DNA of 64,000 bases. It comes from Tenrec ecaudatus. Taxonomy: Eukaryota > Chordata > Mammalia > Afrosoricida > Tenrecidae. The notes under the pieces were generated by a model. It did not search any database and was not told the origin of the DNA. It saw only the letters and a list, made by a program, of their open reading frames with translations. This document shows, piece after piece, positions 47,894-60,194 of this stretch. Location of the stretch: the NCBI RefSeq assembly GCF_050624435.1, contig NC_134542.1:10251497-10315496 (forward strand), read 5' to 3'. A program made the translations under genes and the position numbers. The number at the start of each line of letters is the position of its first letter. The stretch's first letter is position 1.

Positions 47894-48716
47894 GATGATG
47901 GTGTCCAGCTATCAAAAGATATAGTGTCTGGGTTCTTAATGGTTTAAAGATAAACAAGCAGCCATCTAGCTGACAAGCAACAAAGCCCACACGGAAGAAG
48001 CACACCAGCCTGTGTGATCATGGGGTGTCGAAGGGATCAAGTTTCAGGCATCAAAGAACAAAAAAATTATATCATTGTGATTGAGGAGGAGTGTGGAGTG
48101 CAGACCCAAAGCCCATCTGTAGGCAACTGGATATCCCCTTAGAGAAGGGTCACAAGGAAGAGACCAGCCAGTCAGGGTGCAGTGTAGCACTAATGAAACA
48201 TACAGCCTTCCTCTAGTTCTTTAATGCTTCTTCCCCTCCCCCTCCACTTTCATCATCCCAATTCTACCTTACAAATCTGGCTAGACCAGAGGATGTACAC
48301 TGGTACAGATCGGAGCTGGAAATACAGGGAATCCAGGACTGATAACCCCCTCAGGACCAATAATGAGAGTAGCAATATCAGGAGAGGAAAGGGAAGGCGG
48401 GGGAGAAAGGGGCAACCGATCACAATGATCTACATATAACCCCCTCCCTGGGGGATGGACAACAGAAAAGTGGGTGAAGGTAGACATTGGACAGTGTAAG
48501 GCATGAAAGATAATAATTTATAAATTATCAAGGGTTTGTGAGGTAAGGAAGGTGGGGGAGGGAGATGAAAATATACAGAGATGATACCAAGGGCTCAAGT
48601 AGAAAGAAAATCTTTTGAACATGATGATGGCAACAAATGTACAAATGTGCTTAACACAATGGATGGATGGATTGTGATGAATTGTATGAGTCCCCAAGAA
48701 AATGATTTAAAAAAAA
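47893..48716 (+). mobile_element. L1 3'UTR copy, 5'-truncated
   Basis: Forward copy: 'ccagctatcaaaagatatagtgtctggg', the gatcatggggtgtcgaa block, polypurine tract (48,550-48,570) and a terminal 'aagaaaatgatttaaaaaaa' (polyadenylation signal mutated to AAGAAA). Confidence 0.85.
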
Positions 48717-48719
48717 TAA

Positions 48720-49677
48720 AAATAAGAAAGATCTATCTTGAAGGACAGTGCTGTCTGTGATTGGATAATGTCTATCCCCATACCAGGAAATCCAGTCGAT
48801 AAAACTATAATTCAAATTTATGCACCAATCACTAAAGGTAGTGATGCAAAAATTTTAAAATTCTACAAATGTCTTCCATCTAAAATAGATCAAACAAGAT
48901 GCACTGATAATGAATGGCAATTGGAATGTAAACAATGGAAACAAAGAAGAAAGACAAGTAGTTGGGAAATATGGCCGTGGTGATAGAAATGCAGCTGTGG
49001 ATCCCACGATAGAATCTTTCAAGATGAACGACTTCTTTTGGAAGACCAAAACTTCTCCATTGCCAATACCATTTCTCAACAATTTGACAACCATGCACGT
49101 ATACTTCTCCAGATGGAATACACAAAAATCAAAATACACACTGCAGTGGAGAAACTCACTCTCAGCAGACCAGAGAAGACCAGCGGCTGATGGCAAAATA
49201 ATCAATCGCTCATAAGTAAGCTCAAGGTGGAGAAAAGAATGTTAAATTCATGAGAGTTAAAATACAGCCCTGATTATATTTCACCTGAATTTCAAGAATA
49301 TCTCAAGGACAGATTTGATGCATTGAACACTAATGACAAAAGACCTGGAAAACTCTGTGATGATATCAGGAGCATCAAACCTGAAGGAAACAAAAGGTAA
49401 TTAAAAAGACAGGAAAGAAAGACAAAATCAAAGTGGATGTCAGAGGAGACTCTGGAATCTGCTCTTCATCATAAATTAGTTAAAGCAAATGAAAGAAATG
49501 TGGAAGTAAAAGAGCTGAAGGGAACATTTCAAAAGGCAGCTCAAGAAGACAAAGGAAAGTATGCTAATGAGCGGTGTAAAGACCTGGAATTAGAAAGCCA
49601 AAAAGGAGGGACAGGCTCAGCATCTAGCATGCTGAAAGAAGTGAAGAAAAATCACACCCCTTGAGTTTCAAAGCTTA
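48720..49677 (+). mobile_element. RTE endonuclease-to-linker fragment
   Basis: Forward RTE covering the end of the apurinic-endonuclease-like domain. The diverged 'tttatgcaccaatcac' (family: V-Y-A-P-T) and 'aatggcaattggaatgtaaac' (family: G-D-W-N-A-K) blocks are visible. It continues through the 'tcatcataaattagttaaagc' region to about 49,677. It has many breaks. Confidence 0.82.
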
Positions 49678-49679
49678 TA

Positions 49680-49725
49680 ATGGAGCCCTGGTGGCTTAGT
49701 GGGTTCCTTCTCTGGCTGCTTTTTG
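49680..49725 (+). mobile_element. AfroSINE head fragment
   Basis: tggagccctggtggcttagtgg is the family's tRNA-like head. The copy is truncated after about 45 bp. A separate tail-type fragment lies at 50,275-50,385. Confidence 0.7.
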
Positions 49726-50270
49726 GTTTTTGCTTTATATTTCCACCACGACAGCCCATTTTACTAACTCCACTTTTGTTTTTGTTGCATATCCTCTAAT
49801 TTATTTTTTGACGCATCGTCACCCTGTGTGACTGAGTAGAATTGCACCATGAAGATTACAGTTAGGATAAATTTATGGGGCAATTCTAGAAGTTTTTCTT
49901 CAGTGGTGCTGTTGGGGAGTTTCTGTAGCAGTGGAGTGCCTAAGCACTGTACCTCCAGGTAAGAACACCTTCATTCAGATGCAAAACACTGTACTCATGT
50001 TTCCAAAGTCTGTAAGCATCCAAAGCAGGTCTGAATCCAAATTGACTATTAGCTTCATTCACATTCGTACACAAGTCCCCATGAGACTCACTTGATTTTG
50101 TTGAACAAATCTTTATTGAACATGTTCTCTACTGAAGTCATCATGCTGCGGTTTGGTGAAACAGAATCACAGTTTATAGAGTCCTAAAACTAAAGAAAAG
50201 TGACCTGTAATTAGATTAAGTTTTGGAGAGCCAAACACAAGGGTAGCTGCCCAAATTCATCTAAGAAGGA
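49726..50270. other. Unassigned
   Basis: Nothing was recognised between two AfroSINE fragments. Confidence 0.35.
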
Positions 50271-50274
50271 GCAA

Positions 50275-50385
50275 TGAGATGATCCCATCTATTCCTGTAA
50301 AGATCGACAGTCTTGGGAATCCCAGGGAGGACTCTTGTACAGTCTGTCAGATAAGGGCTCTTGAAATCAGAATGGACTTGTTAGC
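50275..50385 (+). mobile_element. AfroSINE body/tail fragment
   Basis: Forward: 'tcctgtaaagatcgacagtc', then 'gaaatcagaatggacttgtt'. Confidence 0.6.
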
Positions 50386-50838
50386 ACTGGGTTTTTTGTG
50401 TGTTTAGTTTTGTTTCGATGCAGGAGCATGCCTGGGTATTGAAACATCTCTAGAGAAGAGGACAACAATGACCATGTTTGAACACAAATGGTCTCAGAGG
50501 CCTTGCCACAGGGCTCTGTTGGGCAATGGAATTGATTCTAGTTGAGGGTTGCAGTTACCAATAGCAATAACCAATAATGAGGACCCCTGGCTGGTGTACA
50601 CTAAGAAAGGAATGACTGTGAATTTAGAAAGGCTGGTTTGGTTCCCAGCTCTGTGATTTTTGTTTTGTGCAAACATGACCAACTAGCGGGACCCTTCCAA
50701 ATTTGTTTCTTCATCTGTAGAATGGGAAAATGGTGTCCAATTTCATTCAAAATTGGAATAAACCACATGAAGTGCTAGATGGAAGGCACTCAAATGTTCC
50801 TATTATGATCTTCAATTTTATTGTCCCTGAGAGTTCTT

Positions 50839-51085
50839 CCAGGAGCCCTGGGGTGAAGTGGATTATGAGCTGGGCTGCTTGCCTCCCGATCAGCTGTTCG
50901 AAAACATCAATCGTTCTGCCAGCGGAAGACGAGGTTAGCTGGTCCCACAAAGATCTTCAGCCTCAGAAACAGGAATTGATGGTTAAGATTTACCCCCCCC
51001 CCCCCAGAGAGAAACCCTAGGGCAATTTTCTACTCCATCCTGTGGATTTGCTCTGAGTCGTAACCTCCTCAATGGCCATGAGTTC
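50839..51085 (+). mobile_element. AfroSINE copy with a 13-C insertion
   Basis: Forward: head 'aggagccctggggtgaagtgg', 'gcagctgttcg'-type B-box region, tail 'gctctgagtcgtaacctcctc'. A run of 13 C (50,993-51,005) interrupts the body. Confidence 0.75.
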
Positions 51086-51089
51086 TTTG

Positions 51090-51925
51090 TTTCAAAGTCT
51101 TCTCACATACCCAAAGTCTACTCTCGTACACCAGAAAAATCACCATCCATATTGTAAATAAATTGGAGCTTGCAATAAAGCAGTTACAATGTTTGAATTT
51201 TCATGTTTGTAAAGGGAGATATACATTTTTCAAGATCTTTTTGCTCTCGTACATGTTGAAAAGCACACAACAAATACATTGAGGTTGATTGCCATTCTTT
51301 AAGAAAGATGTTTGAGATCAAATATGTGAATGGTATCCTTTCATTCTGTTTGTGATTAGCCAGGGACACCTGTGGATGACCTAGAAACACACGTGTGAAA
51401 CTAAAGCTTCCCTCTTTCCTCTTTCCCAGCAGCTTCACAGTTGGCTGCTCTTTGAAACCACCTACAGAGTTTTAGAAACTGCTGATAGTCAGGACTTTAC
51501 TTCCCAAGACTCCCATGTAATTACTGAGAAGCAGCCTCAACCTTGTGATTTTTAAAGCACCCCAAATGATTCCATGTGCATGCAAGGTTGAGGGTCACTG
51601 CCCCATCACTTCCATATAGTTTCATGGTACCCATAGCATTGCCTGATCCAAATTACAGGAGTCTCATAATGGAAACAGATAGCAATGGATGCATAATGAA
51701 ATTGTTCAAAGCATAGCACAGAAAGAGATGAATGAGAGACTAAGAAACACAGGTGGTACAATACCAGTATCCACAGTGTTCATGTTTCAGAACATAAGAT
51801 GAAGACCACAACATAGGCAATATCAATATGACCAAACATTTTCTAGTTTTTGAGTAAGGTACCCATTTCCATTGAGTAGTTTCCAATTTAAATGATTCTA
51901 TTTAGGGTTTCTGAGGCTGTATAGC
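51090..51925. other. Unassigned
   Basis: No gene or family was recognised. Confidence 0.4.
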
Positions 51926-51929
51926 ATTT

Positions 51930-52415
51930 TTACAAGTCCCTCCCATCCCACTATCATGACCTAAATTCTACCTTAAAAATCGGATTAGACCAGAACATGC
52001 ATACTGCTACAGATAAGAGCCCCGCAACACAGGGGCTCCAGGATAGATAGCCCCCAACAATGAGAATAGAGACACCAGGAGGATTAGGGGAAGGTGGGGG
52101 GGAAAGGAGGGAATTGATCACAAGGATCAACATATTACCCCCTCCCAAGGGGAAGAACAATGGAAGAGTGGGTAAGGGGTGACAGAGGATGATGTAAGAT
52201 ATGAAAATAATAATCTATAACTTATCAAGGGTTCATGAGGGAGGGCGGGTGGGGGAGGGAAGGGAAATGAGGAGCTGATATCAAGGGCTCAAGTCAAAAG
52301 AAAATGCTTTGAAAATGATCACGGCAGCATGCGTGCAAATGTGCTCAACACAATGGATGGTTTGAGATAAGAGATGTAAGAGCCCCCAATAAAAATATTT
52401 AATAATAATTTTAAA
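51930..52415 (+). mobile_element. L1 3'UTR end, 5'-truncated
   Basis: Forward: 'cctaaattctaccttaaaaatcgg', polypurine tract (about 52,230-52,265), 'gaggagctgatatcaagggctc', terminal 'ccaataaaaatatttaataa'. Confidence 0.85.
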
Positions 52416-52419
52416 GGGA

Positions 52420-52495
52420 CACTAACGTTGCTGGGGCAGTGTTTCATTCTGTTTATCTGAGTTGGAACTCACCCGACAGCACATAACAACAAGAC
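52420..52495 (+). mobile_element. RTE 3' tail fragment
   Basis: Only the last 75 or so bases: 'gggcagtgtttcattctgtt' to 'gacagcacataacaacaag'. It directly follows the L1 tail. Confidence 0.75.
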
Positions 52496-53021
52496 AGTCT
52501 TATGGGATTATATCCAGTTCCAGAGCTGGGATTTCTGGTTGTTACCTCTTCCCCTTACACATTCCTGCACTAGGTCAGGCCTGAGCTGAAAGTGAACAGA
52601 AGATTCTTCAACGCTGTGGTTATTTCCAAATCACCGTCCAAAGTGGTCTTGTCAATCCCATTAACAGACTGTGAGAATTCTCGCATCTTCATAAGACTTG
52701 TTTTCCCCTCTTTTCTCAAGTAACACTGAGGATACCTGTGGTGAGTTAACTGTCTTCCTGTGTTGAAGATAGGCTAGTTTCAATGGCAAAGGGAAAAACT
52801 CAACTGAGCTGAGTTGAGCCTGTTCAAATACTTTTCTTCTATCTTCCATTCAAAGCAATCACTTCCCAGGGAAAAGTGGGTTAAAAGGAGAGAAGCTAGG
52901 TGTTAGCTCACCTCATGGTTATTTTCCATGCCTGGAATGAAACTTTGGGAATCAGAAGTGACTCATTCCCCCCTTTCTAACATGATGTGTGTCTTCAAAT
53001 AGAGGGATTCTATCTTCCTCC

Positions 53022-53415
53022 AGAGGAGCCCTGGTAGTGCTATTGAACTGCTTTCCATCAGGTCAATAGTTATAACTAGAGGAAAGTTGTATGTTTCATC
53101 CATCGGCGCTATACTGCGCCCTGACTGGCTCATCTCTTCCTTGTGACCCTTCTGTGAGGGGATGTTCAATTGTCTACAGATGGGCTTTGGATCTCCACTC
53201 CATGCCTTCCCCCGACCCCCACCATTCATATTTGGTATGATTTTGTTCTGGGTCTTAGATACCTGATCCCATTGACACCTCATGATCACACAGGCTGGTG
53301 TGCTTTTTCCATGTGGGCTTTGTTGCTTCTCAGCTAGATGGCCACTTGTTGTTCTTCAAGCCTTTAAGACCACAGATGCTATCTCTTTTGATAGCCAGGC
53401 ATCTTCAACTATTTT
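53022..53415 (-). mobile_element. L1 3'UTR fragment, preceded by an AfroSINE head
   Basis: 'aggagccctggtagtgctat' (53,022-53,045) is an AfroSINE head in forward orientation. From about 53,070 the reverse L1 3'UTR follows, including 'gatcacacaggctggtgtgc' and 'gatagccaggcatcttcaac'. Confidence 0.75.
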
Positions 53416-53730
53416 CTCATTAGTGTTATGTTTGAGCCCACTGTTGCAATAACTTTTTGATGCCCCTCTACTTTGCCAAACATGTCTTTGTCCAGAGACT
53501 AGTTTCTTCTGATAACATGTTCAAAATATGTGAGACAAAGTTTCTCCATCCTTGCTTCCAAGGAGCATTCTGGCTATACTTCTTCCAAGACAGATTTGTT
53601 TGTTCTCTTGGCAGTCCTTGGTACTTTCAATATTCTACACCAGTCTCATAATTCAAATACATCAGTCTTATCTTGTTTTCCTTATTCAAAGTCCAACTTT
53701 CTCACACATTTGTGAATCTCTAGCAAGTTA
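53416..53730 (-). mobile_element. RTE fragment, reverse
   Basis: 'tgttatgtttgagcccactgttgcaataa', 'ttccaagacagatttgtttgttctcttggcag', and 'cttattcaaagtccaacttt' place it in the RTE 3' region. Confidence 0.8.
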
Positions 53731-53784
53731 GCATGTAACAGGCATCAGAAGACCCCAAACTAACAAACAAACAAAAAACCCACA

Positions 53785-54412
53785 TTGTTGAGAATTAATG
53801 GAATCAGAGCAGAGACCTCAAACCCATCTGTTGTCAATGGGACATCCCCTCACAGAAGGGCCACAAGGAAGGGATGAGTCAACCAGGGTGCAGTGAAGCA
53901 CCCAATATTCTTCTGGTTCCTTGAGGCTTCCTCATCCCCCCCACTATCATGACCCCAGTCCTGCCTTTCACTGCATCCTAGACCTGAGCTTGCACACAGG
54001 CACAAATAAGAGATAATAGCTCACGGCACATGGAATCCAGGAACAGGAATGGAAATAGTGATACCAGAAGAGTAGGGGGAAGGAGGGGAGAGGGGAAGGA
54101 GGAACCAGTCACAATGATTAATACATAACCACAACACACTCTCTAGAGGGAAAAACAACAGAAGCTTGGGGGAGGGAGACAGTGGTTGGTGTAAGATATG
54201 AAAATAATAGTAATTTATAATTTATCAAGGGATCATGAGGGTCAGAGAGGAGGGAGGGAAAACAGAGAAGCTGATACCAAGGGCTCAATCGAAAGTAAAT
54301 GTCTAGAGAATAATGATGGCAATATATGTACAAATATGCTTGATATCATTGATGTATGGATTGTCATAAGAGCTGTGAGTCCCCAATAAAATGGTCTTTT
54401 ATTTAAAAAAGA
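53785..54412 (+). mobile_element. L1 3'UTR copy, 5'-truncated
   Basis: Forward: 'gggacatcccctcacagaag', 'ccactatcatgaccccagtc', polypurine tract (about 54,240-54,262), terminal 'ccaataaaatggtcttttat'. Confidence 0.85.
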
Positions 54413-54552
54413 AGAAGAAAAAAACATGTGAAAAGTGTCCTAGGCATGACTTTTTAAAAGCACTTTCATTCGAAGAGTGTAGATCAGACAATACAATTGT
54501 AATATAGGGTAAATTTAAGTTACATATTTTGTTCTGCATATTTATGGGAAAG

Positions 54553-54742
54553 GAGCTACCTGGCTGGGGAGTTGGTTATATGTTGGGCTGCTAACTACAA
54601 GGTCAGTGATTCAAACCTACCAGCTAGTCCACAGGAGAAAAAAGAGGCTATCTACACCCATAAAGAAAAGCAAATGGGCAGTGATACCCTGTTCTGTAGG
54701 GTCTGTAGAAGTCAGAATTGACTTGGTGGCAAGGAGTATTTG
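54553..54742 (+). mobile_element. AfroSINE copy
   Basis: Forward: 'gttgggctgctaactacaag', tail 'cagaattgacttggtggcaag'. Confidence 0.82.
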
Positions 54743-54782
54743 CTAGGAGAAAAACAAGGTGATCTGCTTCGCACCAGTCAGA

Positions 54783-54955
54783 AAATCCAATGCTGGCAAG
54801 TTGATTCTGACCCACAGGTCCTATAGGGCAGAGTAGAACTGTTACATGGGGTTTCCAGGGCTGTATATTTTTACTGAAGGAGACTACTTCATTTTTCTCC
54901 CATAGAGCAGCTGCGGGTCCCAACCACTGTAAGCAGTGCAACACTAAGCACTTCC
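54783..54955 (-). mobile_element. AfroSINE copy
   Basis: Reverse copy 40 bp after the previous forward one, giving an inverted pair. 'gcaagttgattctgacccac' is at the left and a degenerate head is at the right. Confidence 0.75.
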
Positions 54956-55119
54956 ACCCTTTATAACACTGTGGAACACTACTACTCTGACAGACATGAA
55001 TAGGGTTTCCATGTGTGTGACTCTACTTGATGACAATCAACAAGAGCATGCATCCATTGAGTACATTTTTGAAGATTTAAATTAGCCTTAATTGTACACT
55101 TAGTAAATGTACTACTCTG

Positions 55120-56300
55120 CAATGGGTCAGGTGCACCTTAGTCTCCAAAGTGACATCCTTTCTTTTTAACACTTTAAAGAGGACGTTTGTAGACCATTGC
55201 AGTATATGATGCTTGATTCGTTGACTGCTGCTTCATTAGGAGTTGATTATGGATGCAATTGTGCTATTCTGGAGTGGACTAGAGAAACAAATTCATAGAG
55301 ACGTTCATGTGTATAAGAAAGAGCTTTATGTATAAGAGCAGTTGAATATTAAGAAAACATCCCAGCCCAGTCTAGATCAAGTCGGTAAGTCCGATATTAC
55401 CCCATATATCTGATACCAATCTATTAAGTCCTCTTTAAACTCACGAAATACACATAATGATGCTGAATGCAGGAAGAACACAGGTCAGTGGGTGAGAAGT
55501 CTTGTGGATCCAGTGGTGGCATAAGCCTCTCAGCACTGGCAGGGTCTCCCCATGGATTCTCCAGCTCCCAGGACTCTGGTTGCATCAGGGTAGGTCCATG
55601 TGGCTTCTCCTCAGGGATATCTTGCAGGAAGTGAGCCAAGAGAGAGAGAGTCTCCCACCTCCAAGGAGTAAAACAGGAGTTCGCAGAATTCTCAAGAGAA
55701 GGCCATGCCCACACAGAGGCCCCATTAGCTATATCCTGATTGACTGGCTAGACTCCACCCCTACATTCTTAATCCTCAATTTGACACCAGATTGTGTAAC
55801 TACCACTGCAATTAAAATGAATTTCTTGACAACTTCAATCCTTTTTCCTTTTATCATGAAGTTGCTGTTTCGTCTTGTGAGAAGTTTTATTTTCTTGCTG
55901 TTGAGGTGTAATCCATACTGAAGACTTTAGCTCTTGATCTTCATCAGTAAGTGCTTCAAAGTCACTTAATTTTTAACAATGTTGTGTCATTTGCACAGGG
56001 CAGGTTGTTAATGAGTATTACTCCAACCCGGATACCAAGGTCTTTAAAAATATTCCAGTGTCATGGATTATTTGCTCAGCATACACCCTGAATAAGCATG
56101 GTCAAAGGACACAATTCTATTGAAAACCTTTTCTGATTTGAAATGACAGGATACCCCCTTGTTTTGTTGGATCAGCTGCCTCCTGGTCTATGTACAAGTT
56201 CTGTATGAGCACAATTAATTGTTCTGGAATTCTCATTCTTTGCAATATTATTCATAATTTGTTAGAATCTATAGTCAAATGTCTTTGTGTATCAATAAAA
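55120..56300 (-). mobile_element. RTE copy in reverse, split by a solo LTR
   Basis: RTE segments 55,120-55,259 ('ggtcaggtgcaccttagtct', 'ctgctgcttcattaggagtt') and 55,808-56,300 ('atttcttgacaacttcaatc', 'cagggcaggttgttaatgag', 'ctttgtgtatcaataaaaca'). Confidence 0.85.
55260..55807 (+). mobile_element. Solo LTR (same family), about 548 bp
   Basis: Flanked by gcaat on both sides (55,255-55,259 and 55,808-55,812). It starts TG; the end is ...CT, where the expected CA seems mutated. It is homologous along its length to the LTRs at 24,961 and 30,598, with a distinct, diverged 3' third. Confidence 0.75.
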
Positions 56301-56424
56301 CACAAAGCGTTACACAGCAAAAAAAAGCATCCTAAACCTGATTGTGGTCTTGATTGTACAATTTGGCTTGATATGATTGACCTCTTGAATTCAAACTGTT
56401 AAAATTTATCTTTCACAAAAAAAG

Positions 56425-57125
56425 GCAAAGAAAGATATTACCATGAAGACTAAGGTCTGCCTGACAGAAATTAGGGTATTTTCAATCACCTCATTTTAAT
56501 GTGAAAACTGGACAATAATGAAAGAAGATTAAAGTGTTCTCATAGGCACTGTCAAGGAAACCTGTTGACACTGTCCATTGAGCATTGGTTAAGACAAGGT
56601 CAGCAGTTCAAACCTACCAGCAGTTCCACAGGAGAAAGATGAGGTTGTCGGCTTCTGTAAATATCTACAGCCTGATATATCCTATATGCCGCTGCTATGA
56701 GTCAGAATCAACTCTGTGGCAGTGAGTTTTGGATTTTGGAAAAATTGATGTATTTAAAATATGGTGCTGGTGAAGAATGTTGAAAGAACCGTGGACTGCC
56801 ACAAGAGCAAACCAATCTGTCTTGGAGGCCATGCATCCAACATGCTTTTTAGAATTGAGGATAGAGAGACTTTGCCTTGCATACTTTGGATGTGTTGTCA
56901 GGGGGAACCAATCCCTGGAGAAGAACCTCATGCTTGGTAAAGTAGAGGGTGAGTAAATAACCAGGAAGACCCTCAATGAAATTAACTGACACCACGGCTG
57001 CAACAATGGCCTCAAACATAGCAACGATTGGATGATGAGGGATCAGGCAATGTTTTAGTCTCATGTAGACAAGATCACTATGAGTCAGAATCAACCTGAC
57101 AGCATCTAACAACAGCAAGTTGATT
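56425..57125 (+). mobile_element. RTE 3' copy split by an AfroSINE
   Basis: Forward RTE 56,425-56,565 ('accatgaagactaaggtctgcctgac') and 56,750-57,125 ('accgtggactgccacaagagc', tail 'gagtcagaatcaacctgacagcatctaacaac'). Confidence 0.85.
56570..56745 (+). mobile_element. AfroSINE inserted in RTE
   Basis: Forward: 'ggttaagacaaggtcagcag', tail 'gagtcagaatcaactctgtgg'. Confidence 0.82.
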
Positions 57126-57129
57126 CTAC

Positions 57130-58145
57130 ATGGACATTTATTTGGGAAACTTGGAGTTATCGACTCAAGCAGCAACATACACAACCTCAGTTACACACAC
57201 ATCCATTTCACAGGTGAAATGAGTAAAAATGTGGATTCATTCAAGCTCAATTAGATCCAATTCATGTCACTATCATCTTCATAATTTTAGGCTCAAACAA
57301 GAGATGAAGAATAAAAAATCGCAATTCTTTCTTTTCTGAGTAAATGTGTTTCGTCTGATGATGAAGTTTTAGATGAGACTAATCAAGTATATATTTCCAA
57401 ACTGACAGAATAAAACTTGAACAACATACAGCGATGCGATGGGCTATTACGTTGTCCTTGTGAAGGAAGTCATTGGCCGTGAGACAACAATAGCAGCAAA
57501 TGCAAGAGAATGGGATTTCAATACCACCGCTATCAAATTTCATGGAATATTGACAGCAGAAATGACAGAAGATGGTGGCTGTACACTATCATAAAATCCC
57601 AAAAAGCTAATGCCTACATTTCTTGATCATTTTTGCTAAGACATAGATACTGTTTCTAGTCAAATAAAATTAATGTCCATTGTCACTCAGTCATTGTCTT
57701 TGGTATGTAGCAGGAGTGGGTAGTGGGGAGGATGAAAGTTTCTTTCAGATATAATACAGTTGTCTAATGAGTTTTCTGTTGAAGATATTTTCATGGAAAT
57801 ATTTCAATTACAAAGTTACTTGATTTCCTCTGGGATCCATGATGCAGAAATTTAGATTTAAATAGTATTGTAATTTCTAGAAAGTATTATGACATGAGGT
57901 TTGATGAATTATGCCAAGCTTATCCTTATGCTTAAGACTGTTGCCATCTTTTGACTTGTTCCTACATATGAAAGATACCTCTCATAATTCATATTAGGAA
58001 TATGTCTTCATCAATTAAATATAAGCATGTATAGACACCGAATCATTTTAACAGTCAGAGGCACATTTTCAGGGAACAATGCTATATTAGTGTTCATATT
58101 TTTGTGCAGAATAATATGTGACCATTAGGTATTTTTTACTTTTGT
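57130..58145. other. Unassigned
   Basis: No gene or repeat is supported. Confidence 0.4.
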
Positions 58146-58149
58146 CACA

Positions 58150-58950
58150 ATTGAGGTTGTTAGGTGCCATCCAGTTGACTTTGATGCAGAGGAGAACTGT
58201 CCCATGGCTTTTTCCAGGCCCTTTGTGGTGTCTTTGCAGTGTCTATGGAAGTGAGTTTGGTTTTGAGAAGTGTCTTCGCTATGGATGGAAGGAAAGCTTA
58301 GCAGAAAGGACCCAGTTTCGTTTTCTGCTTACTTGTCGACTTGTTTTAATACACTGCTGATTCTCAAATATGCTCTGAGAAACAAGTACTCAATGGTTAA
58401 CTTTCTTCTCAAGGAAATGCGTTAGGAGTTTGGCACGCGCTCAACTGCCTATTGTGGCTGATGTAATTTTTTTTTTAATTGTGTCTTGTCACGCTCTCAT
58501 TGAGACTATACCTTATAGCCTTCTGGGCTGGGGTCTCTTCACTCATGCAGATCTCCCTCTCAGAAAAGAAACAAGCTGCGTTTCATTATGGCCACTGGAG
58601 TGAAGAGGAACTCAAGACGCCTGGTCATACCAAGTATCAACAGCCTAGGCCACGGGAGTTCCACCTCTTCTGTGGCTTAATCAGGTCACAGTATGATTGG
58701 AGGGAAGAGATAAATGGCTCTGCCAAGCCCACCCATGCTCTCTTGCTCTCTGGTGTACAATATTGCAGTGATTTGTTGATCCCAGGAATGTGAAGGAATT
58801 TACCTTAGAGAGGAGTGGAGGTGGATATGGAGCTGAATAGCAACATGGTAGGATTGGATATTGGGGACATCATAAATATCCAACTCCTTGGGACTAGTCT
58901 AGTGTTAATTCTTCTAAAAGAGATTATTACTACAGAGTGGAGGGAGCTTC
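58150..58950. other. RTE tail scrap (58,150-58,190) and unassigned sequence
   Basis: 'gaggttgttaggtgccatcc' is a reverse RTE tail of about 40 bp. The block 58,630-58,740 has a short resemblance ('gagataaatggctctgccaag') to the reverse solo LTR at 24,961, too weak to assign. Confidence 0.4.
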
Positions 58951-58951
58951 A

Positions 58952-58995
58952 AGGAGCCCTGGTGGCATAATGATTAAGTGTCAGTGTAGTGGTTT
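58952..58995 (+). mobile_element. AfroSINE head fragment
   Basis: Forward 'aaggagccctggtggcataatg', truncated after about 45 bp. Confidence 0.7.
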
Positions 58996-59059
58996 TTGTA
59001 TAATCCAGGGACATATATATGTATGTATCAACATATACATAGACAATTATATACATACA

Positions 59060-59256
59060 TTAAAAAATTAAAAATCACTGCCATTGAGCCAATGCTGACT
59101 CATAGTGACCGTCCTGTGGGTTTCCAAGACTGCAACAGTTTGTGGCAGTAGATAGCCCACTCTTTCACCAATGGAGCTGCTGGTGTGCTGTGGTTCCAAA
59201 CTGCCAACAAAGCAGATCACAGTTCAATATATAACCATTATACCACTGGGGTACCC
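59060..59256 (-). mobile_element. AfroSINE copy
   Basis: Reverse: 'cactgccattgagccaatgc' at the left, 'accattataccactggggtaccc' at the right. Confidence 0.82.
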
Positions 59257-59374
59257 AGAAGCATGTATATACAGATATAAAGGAGCTTAAAAATTCATGG
59301 AAAAAATCCATGATCTTTTATTCCATTTTCTGTGAACTTTTTAGCCTCGTTATATATACATGAAGCAAAGACAC

Positions 59375-59645
59375 ACTTAAAGGATGGCAAGACTTCAAAT
59401 CAAAGACTTCAATTCAAAAACGTCAACTTCATGCTTTGGTCACATCATCAGGGAGAACAAGTCTCTGGAGAAGGTCATGATGTTTGGTAGAGGGACAGCT
59501 AAGCAGAAGACATTCAATGGTTGCAACGATGGATTCAAACAAAACAATGACTCTGTGGTCAACACAGGGCTGAGCAGTGTTTCCTTCCGTCGTATGAAGG
59601 GCCACTCTGAATGGGAACCAACTCAATGGCATCTAACAATTTAAG
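59375..59645 (+). mobile_element. RTE 3' fragment
   Basis: Forward: 'caagacttcaaatcaaagac', 'gaaggtcatgatgtttggtag', tail 'aaccaactcaatggcatctaac'. Confidence 0.8.
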
Positions 59646-59782
59646 TGGAAAAATACCATCATCCTTTCATTCCATTTTCTTATGAAATTTTGAAGCCCTT
59701 CCCAAAAGCTAGGGTCACCCCAACTATATAATTAAAAATTAAGCCTGCCAATTTAGTTTTAGGGGACCTCTCACATAGTTTA

Positions 59783-60000
59783 AGACTCCTGGTGGTATAT
59801 TAGTTATGGGTTTGACTGACAACCAAAAAGCCATCAGTTTGAAACCACCAGCCACTCCAAAGGAGCAAGACTGGGTTTTCTGCTCCCATAAACAGTTTCG
59901 GTTTCACAAACTCACAGGGGACAGTTCTACCCTATGCTATGGATTTACTATGCATCAGTACCAACCCAATGGCTGTGAATTGGGTTTGGTCTGGTTTGAT
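59783..60000 (+). mobile_element. AfroSINE copy
   Basis: Forward: 'gactcctggtggtatattag' head, 'ccagccactcc', tail 'accaacccaatggctgtgaattgg'. Confidence 0.82.
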
Positions 60001-60194
60001 TTGTCATGTGGCTTGAAAAATAGAAGTTCAAAGTATGTCTAGTACATCACTGGAACAAAGGGTCTATTTTGCAAACCCAACTTACAAGATTGCAAGAGCT
60101 TTTCATTTTTACTGCCTCAGCGGTCTCAAAGGACCATCGGATTGCTCCTCAAACACAGCATACCCCTGCTGCTCTTTTTTCAGATTCCCTACTT

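Noticed and set aside
53070..54412. A third twin-primed L1 (reverse 53,070-53,415 then forward 53,785-54,412)
   Set aside because: An RTE fragment lies between the two, they cover overlapping parts of the 3'UTR, and no shared target duplication was found, so they are separate insertions.
58630..58920. A fourth copy of the solo LTR
   Set aside because: Only one short block resembles the family. No TG/CA ends or 5-bp duplication were found.
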